A stretch of DNA of 37,200 nt from Rubrivivax sp. (GTDB lineage Bacteria; Pseudomonadota; Gammaproteobacteria; Burkholderiales; Burkholderiaceae_C), in NCBI GenBank assembly GCA_016790425.1, contig JAEUPF010000082.1, forward strand, positions 1 through 37,200. Reading direction: 5' to 3'. Numbering within the stretch: position 1 is the stretch's first letter; each line of letters starts with the position of its first letter. Made by a program: the position numbers and the translations under genes. Shown here piece by piece: positions 12,901 through 20,032 of the stretch. Below the pieces are notes generated by a model, which was not told where the DNA came from, ran no database searches, and saw only the letters and a list, made by a program, of their open reading frames with translations.

Positions 12901-14602
12901 CCCGGCCACCACGGGAACGGTGTCGCTGCTGGGCGGCAACGCGGTCGTCGTCAACGAGCGCATCTACTCGAACAACGGCGACATCACGATCACCGCCGGC
13001 CTCGGCGGCATCGTGATGAACACCGCCAGCATCGATGTCGTCGACCCGGCGACCAACACGCCCTACGCGACGACGCTGTCGGACATCGACGCGCGCCTGG
13101 GCAACCTGACGCTCATTGCGCGCGGCGACATCAACGCGCCTTCGGTGCGCACGGCCGGCACGCTGAGCATCACCTCCACCGAAGGCCACATCACCAGCGG
13201 CCGTGTCGTCGGCAGCCGCAACTCGCCGCTGTCGAGCCTGGGCATGCCGCAGCGCGTGGTGCTGGCCGGGGCGCTGGGCATCGACAGCTTCTTCACCGAC
13301 ACCTCCCCCGACGTGGAAGCGCGCTCGTCGCAAGGCTCGGTGAACCTGAGCGTGTTTGCGCCGCAGCGCCTGTACATCCAGGCGGCTCAGGACGTGGTCA
13401 CCGGGGGCTGGATCGGCCAGCAGGTGGAGCTCGTCGCCGGACGCGACGTGCTGCTGACGAGCCTGGCCGCCGCCGGGCTCGTGCGCGCCAATGCCGGCCG
13501 CGACTTCTCGCTGCAGGGCATGAGCCTCATCAACGCGCTGAACGTCAACGCGGGCCAGGACGTGCGGCTGCCCACCGGCGCCGGCGACATCACCTGGATC
13601 GAGGGCGCCGGCGGCAACCTGACGCTGCGCGACCCGGCCAGCGCCGGCACGGTGCTGGCGATGCGCGGCCTCACGCTCGCGGCGGGACGCGACGTCACGG
13701 TGCCACAGCCGGTGCACGTCTCCGATTCGCTGGCCATCACCAACATCGAAGCGACGCTGATGCCGACGACGCTGGCCGCCGGGCGCAACGTGACGCTCGG
13801 CCAGCTCGAGACGATCGGCGACGTGACGCTCACCGCCGCCACCGGCAACGTGACGGTGGGCTTTCCGCTCGGCGCGCCGGTGGGCGTGGCGCCCGGGCTG
13901 TGGAACCCCACCGACCTCGGCGTGCGCACGCTGACGATCAGTGCGCCGGGCACCGGCGCGGTCGTCAACCTGCAAGGCTCGCGCAGTTTCGGCAACACGG
14001 TGATCGTCGCCCCGAACGGTGGCACCGTGACCTCGGCCTACCACATCGGCTCGACCAACGGCACGGTGACGATCGTGGCACCGACGGTCGTCAACCCGGT
14101 GACCGCGATCCCGCTGCAAGTGCGCCTGACGCGGCCGGCGATCGTCAGCCCGGCCATCGCCCCCGGGCCGCTGCGCGCCGGCCCCGACGGGCCGCTGATC
14201 CCGGCGGCGCCCGCGCCCGGCGGCCCGGCCTTGGCCGAAGTGCTGGTGAGCGCGCCGGGCGCCATCGACGCCGGCGCGCTGGCTGCGCCGGGGCAGGGCG
14301 CGAGCGGCGGCGACGGCAGTGCCGAGGCCGCGGCCAGCGCCGCGCGCGGCACGGGTGCTTCGCGCAGCGGTGACGAGGGCGGCGCTTCCAGCGAGAGCGA
14401 GCAGGCGGTGAGCGGGGGTCGCGGCATCGTGCTGTACAGCGGCGGGCGCGGCATCGCGCTTGCCGCCGACCTCGGCCGCAGCGGCACCTTCGGCAGCGTG
14501 CGCACGCCGCCGCGCGAGGCCGACGAGGAAGAGCAGCGGCGGCGGCGCAGCGGTGGCGGCGGCGGCAACGGCGGCAGCAGCGGCAGCGAAGGCAAGCGCT
14601 GA
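9938..14602 (+). CDS. TpsA filamentous haemagglutinin-like exoprotein
   Basis: Large secreted beta-helical protein of 1554 residues, exported by the adjacent TpsB. It has a long signal peptide (about 1-43, ending PVFA), then the TPS secretion domain with NPNGI at 125-129 and the context VFLVNPNGIVFGRGAQVNVG. The rest is Gly/Ala/Thr/Val-rich beta-helix sequence with at least four imperfect units of 134-138 residues (TAGRD/TAGRN anchors near 486, 620, 756, 894; each unit has GADLxTGxxxTxGAL). The C-terminus changes to Pro/Ala/Gly/Ser-rich sequence with two GGRGI motifs, then an acidic stretch and an Arg4 cluster (R1534-R1537) before a Gly/Ser tail. The ATG at 9938 is preferred over 9908 because GGGAG at 9926-9930 is well spaced. 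The role (adhesin, matrix or other) is unknown; no toxin domain is seen. Confidence 0.9.
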   Translation: MKSKTMLAALPSASRPNLPRPRPTLLTAALLAAGLCTQAPVFAAPEGGTVRAGSASITAGGAQTRIDQASARAIIDWRSFSVGAAENVLFVQPTAQSATLNRVTGSQLSQILGRIDANGQVFLVNPNGIVFGRGAQVNVGALVASTANIGNADFMAARLAFGQAGQAGAAVVNEGRITAAEGGLVALVAPSVRNDGLIQARLGRVALGAGDTFALDLYGDGLVSLAMDRSQLARIEHSGRIEADGGRVVLVSAATAKAALDSVVNLSGTVRADAVQQQGGRIVLLAHGGTAEVTGTLSAQGGADAAGGRVEVLGTNVHLGSAAAIDVSGGTGGGTVLIGGAWQGSGSTPRASSTTVDAGARIAADATRQGRGGEVVVWSDGTTRYAGSISARGAGAGGDGGRVEVSGKGTLDFAGVVDASALAGNAGSLLLDPATMTIGAAEAALISRVLRTGTSTTVTADVDINVGAAIDGRGRIAGGGLTLTAGRDINIDQFIVTANGAVRLNAGTGTVRVAANRGVFSGNAPITVAAGADLVTGAFVTSGALALASSAGSVVIATPLDAALGAVTVNAAQDVRIEQPVVNLRNGSAFTATAGRDVIVNAQIDGRGGAGGGALSLTAAGSVQFNESAITDLGELRVRAIAGTIATAANRGLFTLGGSTLDLSAGADFTTGVLGTTGALNLTSTGGAVTIGQGIDATVGATTIRAATDANLDTPVLNLRSGAPLAVTAGRDITVRAPIDGRNGAASGGTATLTAGRNVTLADSIVTNEGAIAVTATAGTVAQPAGVQLRSGAAPIAVTAGADLTTASYVTTGSLALRSTGGALTVAESIYDSVGNTTLGAATDITVAAAARVENVRTGAALTMSAGRDIVVDGQVGQDRDALTLTGPITLAAGRNVTVNNDVVTRDAPLTITASTGTVTVASQIAGQPAGVRPQVRSGSGALTVSAGADLAIGNPAAPRPSPETPYLTTGALSLASTGGTLFIESPIPATTGTVSLLGGNAVVVNERIYSNNGDITITAGLGGIVMNTASIDVVDPATNTPYATTLSDIDARLGNLTLIARGDINAPSVRTAGTLSITSTEGHITSGRVVGSRNSPLSSLGMPQRVVLAGALGIDSFFTDTSPDVEARSSQGSVNLSVFAPQRLYIQAAQDVVTGGWIGQQVELVAGRDVLLTSLAAAGLVRANAGRDFSLQGMSLINALNVNAGQDVRLPTGAGDITWIEGAGGNLTLRDPASAGTVLAMRGLTLAAGRDVTVPQPVHVSDSLAITNIEATLMPTTLAAGRNVTLGQLETIGDVTLTAATGNVTVGFPLGAPVGVAPGLWNPTDLGVRTLTISAPGTGAVVNLQGSRSFGNTVIVAPNGGTVTSAYHIGSTNGTVTIVAPTVVNPVTAIPLQVRLTRPAIVSPAIAPGPLRAGPDGPLIPAAPAPGGPALAEVLVSAPGAIDAGALAAPGQGASGGDGSAEAAASAARGTGASRSGDEGGASSESEQAVSGGRGIVLYSGGRGIALAADLGRSGTFGSVRTPPREADEEEQRRRRSGGGGGNGGSSGSEGKR

Positions 14603-14603
14603 C

Positions 14604-17600
14604 GTGGTGCGCGCCATCGCGCGGTCGCTCGCACGGTCGCGGGCAGGTTCGCTCGCACGGTCGCTCGCACGGTCGCTCGCACGTTCGCTCGCAGGTTCGC
14701 TCGCAGGTTCGCTCGCAGGTTCGCTCGCAGGTTCGCTCGCGCTCGCCGCCACGCTCGGCTTCGCGTTCGCGTTCGCGTTCGCCACACCGCCGGCCGCGGC
14801 GCGCGAGCCGACGAGCGAGCCGATGCTGCGCGTCGAGGCGGGCATGCACACGACGCTGATCCGCCGCATCGCCGTCGATGCGCCGCGCCAGCGCCTGGTC
14901 ACCGCCTCCGACGACAAGACGGTGCGCGTGTGGCAGATGCCCGAGGCGCGCCTGGTCGCGACATTGCGCGTGCCCATCGACGCCGGCCACGAGGGCCAGC
15001 TCTTCGCGGTGGCGGTGTCACCCGATGGCCGCACCGTGGTGGCCGGCGGCTGGACCGGCTGGGACTGGGACAAGAGCGCCTCGATCTACGCCTTCGACAT
15101 CGCCAGCGGCCAGCTCGTGTGGCGCGTGGGCGGCTTCGCCGACGCGATCAACGCGCTGGTGTGGGCGCGCGACGGCGAGCACCTGCTCGTGGGCCTGCAC
15201 GGCCGCGGCGGCGTGCACCGGCTGCGCCTGGCCGACCGCAAGGTGATCGCCAGCGACACGCAGTACCAGGACAAGGTGATGGAGATCGACGAGCGCGCCG
15301 ACGGCCTCGTCGCGGTGGTGGCGCTGGACGGCATGGCGCGCCTGTACGGGCGCGAGCTGGCGCTGCTCGGCCGCCGCGCCGTGCCCGGCGGCGCGAAGCC
15401 CGCCAGCGCCCGCTTCTCGCCCGACGGCCGGCTGCTGGCGGTGGGCTTCATCGACCAGCCCGTGCTCACGGTGCTGCAATCGCGCGACCTGGGCGTTGCC
15501 TTCCAGCCGCCGCTGGCCAACGTGCGCGAGCAGGCGAGCTTCACCAGCGTGGCCTGGTCGTCGGACGGCCGCGCGCTGTGGGCCGGCGGCGACTTCCGCG
15601 GCGGCGGCGCCAACCCGCTGTACCGCTGGGACGACGGCGGCCGCGGCGCGGCGCAGGCGTTCGCGCTGGCCGACAACCGCATCACCGAAGTGCAGCAGAT
15701 GCCCGGCGGCGCGATCGCCTTCGCGGCCGAGGACCCGGGCCTGGGCATCGTCGGCCCCGACGGCCGCCGGCGCGCCTGGCGCGGGCCGGAGATCCTCGAC
15801 TTCGCCGAGGCGCACGGCCGCATCGAGATGTCGGCCAACGGTGCCGTCGTGCGCTATCCGTTGCAGCGCGCGGCGGGCAGCGCCACGCACAGCTTCTCGC
15901 CGCTCCTGCCCGGCGACCAGGCGCTGGCCGCGCCGCCGAAGGGCGAGCTGTTTGCGCCGGTGCTGCAAGCGCCGGGCCTCGCCGTCGAAGCCTGGAAAGA
16001 CAGCTTCGAGCCGCGCATCAATGGCAGGAAGCCGGCGCTCGACGAATACGAGATGAGCCGCTGCTATGCGCTGGCGCCGCAGCGGCAGGCGGTGCTGCTG
16101 GGCACCGAATGGGCGCTGCGCCTGCTGGACGCGCAGGCGCGCGAGCTGTGGAGCGTGAAGCTGCCGGCGGTGGCGCGCGCGGTGAACGTCAGCCGCGACG
16201 CCCGCCTGGCGCTGGCGGCGCTGTCCGACGGCACGCTGCGCTGGTACCGCATGAGCGACGGCCGCGAGGAACTGGCGTACTTCCCGCACCGCAACGGCCG
16301 CGACTGGATCGCCTGGGTGCCCGACGGCTACTACATGTCCTCGGTGGCCGGCGACAACTTCGTCGGCTGGCACATCAACCGCGGCCGCGACCTGGCTCCC
16401 GACTTCCACCGCGCGGTGCAGTTCGACCGCGTGCTGTACCGCCCCGATGCGGTGGCCGCCGCCTTCCGCGCCGCCGGCGGCCCCGGCGCGCGCGGGCCGG
16501 TGCTGGCCAAGCTCGGCGCCGACTTCGAGATCGGCAAGCTCGCCGACATCGCGCCGCCGCGGCTTTCGCTGGTGCTGCTGGGCGTGGAGCCCGGGCCGGG
16601 CGGGCGGCCGCGCGCCACCTTCGAGATGCGCGCCGAAAGCGGCAAGCGCGAAGTGCGCGACCTCACCGTCTTCGTCAACAGCATCCCGGTGACGCCGGCG
16701 GCGGAGCGCCGCGTCGCTGCGGGCGAAGCGCAGCAGCTGGCACGCCGGCTCGTGCTCGACCTGGCCGACGGCGCGAACCAGATCCGCGTCGAAGCCTTCA
16801 ACGGCGTCGCCATGGGCGTGGCCGAGGCCTTCGTCGTGGCGCCCGAGGGCGTTCGCGTCGCGGCGCCGCCGGGCGACCTGTACCTGCTGGCGGTGGGCGC
16901 CAATGCCTTCCCGGGCCTGCCGCAGAGCATGCACCTCGCCTACGCCGCGCGCGACGCCGAGGAGCTGGCCAGCGCGCTGCGCGCGCGCAGCGGCGGCGCC
17001 TTCGGCCGCGTGCATGTGCGCGTGCTCAGCGACGGCAGCGAGGCCAAGCCCGACCGCGCCGCAGTGCTGCAGGCACTGGCGTTCGTGCAGCAGGCGCGGC
17101 CGCAGGACACCGCGGTGATCTTCCTCGCCTCGCACGGCGTCAGCGACAGCGCCGGCAACTACTACTTCGTGCCGCGCGACGTGCGCGCCGAGGATCTGGC
17201 CGCGCTGGACAAGGGGCCGGTGCGCGAGGGCTCCTCGCTCGTGCCGTGGACGGCGTTCTTCGAGGTGCTGCGCGGCACGGCCGGGCGGCGGCTGCTGATC
17301 GTCGACACCTGCCAGGCGCGCAACATCGAGGGCCGCTTCGAGGCGCACCCGCTGCTCAAGCGCTCGGCCGCCTCGATGTTCGCGCTGCTCGTCGCCTCCA
17401 AGGGCAACGAGGAATCGCAGGAGTACCCGCCGGGCCGGCACGGCCTGTTCACCTACTCGCTGCTGCAGGCGCTGGCGCCCGAGAGCGACACCAACCGCGA
17501 CGGCACGGTCTCGCTGGCCGAAGTGTTCGACGCCGCGCGCCCGCTGGTGGAGCGGCTGCGCGACAAGCGCACCGGCGCGCAGACGCCGCAGATCGTGGCG

Positions 17601-17645
17601 CCGGCGGCGCTGGCGGAACTGCCGCTGTTGCGCGTCGGCCGCTGA
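14604..17645 (+). CDS. Exported WD40 propeller plus caspase-like (C14) peptidase
   Basis: A 1013-residue protein with WD40-type repeats (from about residue 70; first blade has VTASDDKTVRVW), a linker domain (about 640-750) and a C-terminal caspase-like domain from about 750. The catalytic dyad is visible: His844 in FLASHGVSD and Cys903 in LLIVDTCQAR. An EF-hand-like loop, DTNRDGTVSLAE (962-973), follows; many bacterial caspase-family proteins have a similar loop. The start is taken as GTG at 14604 (or 14607), one base after the TpsA stop. This gives a signal peptide of about 66 residues made of ARSL and AGSL repeats, then FAFAFAFA and a PPAAA cleavage region. The ATG at 14823 would remove it. 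The operon position suggests action on, or together with, the exported TpsA. Substrate unknown. Confidence 0.88.
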   Translation: MVRAIARSLARSRAGSLARSLARSLARSLAGSLAGSLAGSLAGSLALAATLGFAFAFAFATPPAAAREPTSEPMLRVEAGMHTTLIRRIAVDAPRQRLVTASDDKTVRVWQMPEARLVATLRVPIDAGHEGQLFAVAVSPDGRTVVAGGWTGWDWDKSASIYAFDIASGQLVWRVGGFADAINALVWARDGEHLLVGLHGRGGVHRLRLADRKVIASDTQYQDKVMEIDERADGLVAVVALDGMARLYGRELALLGRRAVPGGAKPASARFSPDGRLLAVGFIDQPVLTVLQSRDLGVAFQPPLANVREQASFTSVAWSSDGRALWAGGDFRGGGANPLYRWDDGGRGAAQAFALADNRITEVQQMPGGAIAFAAEDPGLGIVGPDGRRRAWRGPEILDFAEAHGRIEMSANGAVVRYPLQRAAGSATHSFSPLLPGDQALAAPPKGELFAPVLQAPGLAVEAWKDSFEPRINGRKPALDEYEMSRCYALAPQRQAVLLGTEWALRLLDAQARELWSVKLPAVARAVNVSRDARLALAALSDGTLRWYRMSDGREELAYFPHRNGRDWIAWVPDGYYMSSVAGDNFVGWHINRGRDLAPDFHRAVQFDRVLYRPDAVAAAFRAAGGPGARGPVLAKLGADFEIGKLADIAPPRLSLVLLGVEPGPGGRPRATFEMRAESGKREVRDLTVFVNSIPVTPAAERRVAAGEAQQLARRLVLDLADGANQIRVEAFNGVAMGVAEAFVVAPEGVRVAAPPGDLYLLAVGANAFPGLPQSMHLAYAARDAEELASALRARSGGAFGRVHVRVLSDGSEAKPDRAAVLQALAFVQQARPQDTAVIFLASHGVSDSAGNYYFVPRDVRAEDLAALDKGPVREGSSLVPWTAFFEVLRGTAGRRLLIVDTCQARNIEGRFEAHPLLKRSAASMFALLVASKGNEESQEYPPGRHGLFTYSLLQALAPESDTNRDGTVSLAEVFDAARPLVERLRDKRTGAQTPQIVAPAALAELPLLRVGR
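14619..14741 (+). repeat. 12-bp tandem repeats inside a signal peptide
   Basis: About ten copies of a 12-bp unit, GCACGGTCGCTC (Ala-Arg-Ser-Leu) in the first part and GCAGGTTCGCTC (Ala-Gly-Ser-Leu) in the second, run in frame through residues 6-46 of the WD40-caspase protein. The Arg-containing copies form a positive n-region; the Gly copies lead into the hydrophobic core. A shorter GCGTTC repeat follows. Copy-number change would alter signal-peptide length but not the frame. Confidence 0.92.
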
Positions 17646-17666
17646 GCGGCACCGGGCGTCCAGGAC

Positions 17667-17688
17667 GCGTGCGTGCACTCACGCACGC
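17667..17688. terminator. Hairpin between convergent caspase and VWD genes
   Basis: A perfect 9-bp inverted repeat, GCGTGCGTG and CACGCACGC, with a 4-base loop lies in the 65-bp gap between two convergent stop codons. There is no T-run on either side, so it is a possible bidirectional terminator or 3' stabiliser, not a canonical intrinsic terminator. Confidence 0.55.
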
Positions 17689-17710
17689 ACGCCCTCACGT
17701 GCTCACGCGC

Positions 17711-19852
17711 TCAGGGCTCCTTGCGCCGCAGGGCGCGCCACAACACCACCGCCGCCAGCGCAGCCAGCAGCAGCCACCAGGGCCAGTGCCGCTTGAGTGG
17801 CCCGGTGCCTTCGCGTCCGTTCGCGTCACCGCTCGCGGCGTTGCCTTTCGGGCGCACCACGGCGCCCGGTTCGGCCAGGTGGGCGAAGACCAACGCCGCC
17901 GCGTCGCTTCGGAGAACCACCACGTCGAGCACGCAGTCGTTGAACCAGGCGCTTTCGCGCTTCACGCCGGCGACGGCGCAGGCGGCCTGGCCGCGCTCGC
18001 GGTCCTTGCCTTCCAGGTTCTCGGCGAAGAACGGCAGCTTCGGCGGGCCGGCGCCGGGCACCGGGCTGCCGCAAGGGGCCAGCAGCAGTTCGTCGTTGCC
18101 CTGAACGCGCCAGCTCTCGCCGTAGCGGTGGTAGAGGTCTTCGAAGCGGATGGGCTCCTTCAGCGTCGCGCCGTCGCGGCCGGCCAGCACATTCGCTTCG
18201 CGCTCGCCCTGGCCGAGCAGCCCGCGCACCGGGGCGTCCGCGCGGCCGAGGCCCACCGCGAGGTTCATCCAGTTCGGGTGCAGTTCGGCGCGCACCCAAT
18301 CGCCCTGCGTGCGGCTCAAGACGAGGAAGACGTTGCCGGTGCGCGAGACCACCACGCCGCCGTCGAGCGCGAGTGGCTTGCCTTCGGAGACCTCGGCCGG
18401 CTTGCCGTCGACGGCCACCAGCGGCTTGGGCGCCAGGCAGATCGCCACTGCGGCCTTGCCGATGCGCGTGGCCACGCCATGGTTGATGGAGGTGTTGGGC
18501 CAGCTCGCCCCACCGCTCACCTGGCGCGCCTGGACGACGAAGGCGCCATCGGCGTCGCCGGCCTTCTTCGCCAGCACGAAGTCGCCGGTGGACTGGAAGT
18601 CGTAGGCCACGCCGCCGAAGGTGCGCAGGTGCGTGTCCCCGAGGCTCGTGGCGGCGGCGCAGTTGTTGGCTGCGCCGCCGGCGCTGCTTTGCGCGAGCAG
18701 CAGCGCCGGCCCGACGCCCGTGGCGGTGGGCGCGGCGGGGCCGAAGTTCAGGTTGTTCTTCTCCGCCGTGTAGCCGATCGGCACGCATTGCGGCGGCTGC
18801 ACGCCGCCGTCGTCGAGCTGCGCGCGCGCCACCATCGACGTGCCGGCGCTGAAGTCGACCTTGTAGCCGCAGCAGTCGCCGACGACGTTCCACTCGACGT
18901 CCTTCCAGCGCTGGTTCAGGCCGAGCAGGTTGTCGTGCGTGTGCAGGAACGCGGTGCCGTTGGCCCAGGTCAGCACCACCTTGTCCAGCGACGTGTCCGG
19001 CGCCGGCGTCGTGGGGTTGTCGAGGCCGGCGAAGGCCGACAGGCGCACCGAGCCGAGGTCGGCGGCCGTGACGCGCGTCGGGCCGACGTAGGCGCCGGGG
19101 CTGTTGAGGTAACAGTCGGTGTTCAGCGGGCTGCCGGGCAGCGTGGGCGACCACCCCGCCGGGCAGGTGGCGCCGAAGCCGAGGAGCCAGTACTCGACGA
19201 AGATGCGCGGGTTCGGGAAGCCCTGGTACTGCGAGTAGATGAACTGCTGCCAGGCCGAGCAGGCGGGCTTGGTGGTGCCGCAGGCGGCGATGGTCGCGTC
19301 GGACGAGACGGGAACGAACGGCTGCGCATTGATCTGCAGCGAGAACGCGTCGGGTGCCGTGCCGCCTGTGGCCAGCGGCCCGCTGGCGGTGAGGTTGGCG
19401 GGGGTGACGTTCTCGAAGCTGCCGGTGGCCGAGCGCACGGTGCCGCTGCTGCGCGCGACGACGTGGTTGGCGCCGCCGATGTCGAACGTGCGCGGCCGGT
19501 TCGCCTGCTTCGACGCCGTGAGGCAGGTGGTCTTGCGCCAGGTCTTGCCGGGGTACTTGGCGGTGAAGCATCCCTTGCCCGGCGCCGGCGTGGCAGCGAT
19601 CGCATCCTGCCAGGCGCGCATCGCCTCCTTGGCGGTCGTGGCGGCGGGAGCGGTGGCGGCAGCAGCGGCGGAAGATGCGGCCGAAGTGGCAGCCGAAGCG
19701 GCAGCCGAAGCGGCAGCCGGGGCCGGGGCCGTGGCCGAGGCTGTTGCCGATGCCGGCCGGGCCGCGGCCGGCGGCCGCTGCGCGATGGCCGCGCCGGCCA
19801 GCAGCATCAGCGTCAACGAGGCGGCGAGCGCGCCGCTGTTGCTCTTGTACAT
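17711..19852 (-). CDS. Exported VWD-domain protein with C-terminal membrane anchor
   Basis: A 713-residue protein with a signal peptide (about 1-24, ending AAIA), an Ala/Ser/Thr/Pro-rich linker to about 75, and an N-terminal region of about 300 residues with several Cys that I do not recognise. A von Willebrand type D-like domain follows from about 405 (GDTHLRTFGGVAYDFQSTGD ... AVAICLAPK ... VRGLLGQ). The C-terminus is one hydrophobic segment, WPWWLLLAALAAVVLW (690-705), followed by RALRRKEP. The segment-plus-basic-tail layout resembles sorting anchors such as PEP-CTERM, but no PEP motif precedes it; a simple inner-membrane anchor is as likely. It converges on the TPS/caspase operon and diverges from the PEP mutase-family gene. 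In animals VWD domains mediate multimer assembly; the bacterial function is not established. Confidence 0.85.
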   Translation of the reverse strand: MYKSNSGALAASLTLMLLAGAAIAQRPPAAARPASATASATAPAPAAASAAASAATSAASSAAAAATAPAATTAKEAMRAWQDAIAATPAPGKGCFTAKYPGKTWRKTTCLTASKQANRPRTFDIGGANHVVARSSGTVRSATGSFENVTPANLTASGPLATGGTAPDAFSLQINAQPFVPVSSDATIAACGTTKPACSAWQQFIYSQYQGFPNPRIFVEYWLLGFGATCPAGWSPTLPGSPLNTDCYLNSPGAYVGPTRVTAADLGSVRLSAFAGLDNPTTPAPDTSLDKVVLTWANGTAFLHTHDNLLGLNQRWKDVEWNVVGDCCGYKVDFSAGTSMVARAQLDDGGVQPPQCVPIGYTAEKNNLNFGPAAPTATGVGPALLLAQSSAGGAANNCAAATSLGDTHLRTFGGVAYDFQSTGDFVLAKKAGDADGAFVVQARQVSGGASWPNTSINHGVATRIGKAAVAICLAPKPLVAVDGKPAEVSEGKPLALDGGVVVSRTGNVFLVLSRTQGDWVRAELHPNWMNLAVGLGRADAPVRGLLGQGEREANVLAGRDGATLKEPIRFEDLYHRYGESWRVQGNDELLLAPCGSPVPGAGPPKLPFFAENLEGKDRERGQAACAVAGVKRESAWFNDCVLDVVVLRSDAAALVFAHLAEPGAVVRPKGNAASGDANGREGTGPLKRHWPWWLLLAALAAVVLWRALRRKEP
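19676..19725 (-). repeat. 12-bp repeats encoding the Ala-rich linker
   Basis: Copies of GGCAGCCGAAGC (plus-strand reading) lie in the VWD-protein gene just after the signal peptide and encode an Ala/Ser/Thr linker. In-frame and imperfect. Confidence 0.7.
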
Positions 19853-20032
19853 GCTGCGATGCTCGCGCAGTCGCACGGGCCGGGCAATGCGGTGACCTAC
19901 GCCCGTCCTTCGGACGGCCGCGGCGCCGCGCTTCGGCAGGCCCACGGCGCAACGCGGGTGCGAGAGCGGCGCAGCGCGCGGCGGAGCGCGCCGCTACAGT
20001 CGGCGGGCCATCGGAGAGAAGGACCCGCCGCC

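Noticed and set aside
9890-15073. A 1727-codon open frame on the minus strand opposite tpsA
   Set aside because: It reads as His/Arg/Ala/Gly filler typical of the complement of high-GC genes, has no domain, and runs through the tpsA and caspase genes, whose proteins are clearly recognisable.
17711-17790. PEP-CTERM sorting signal at the end of the VWD protein
   Set aside because: There is a hydrophobic segment and a basic tail, but no PEP motif before the segment.
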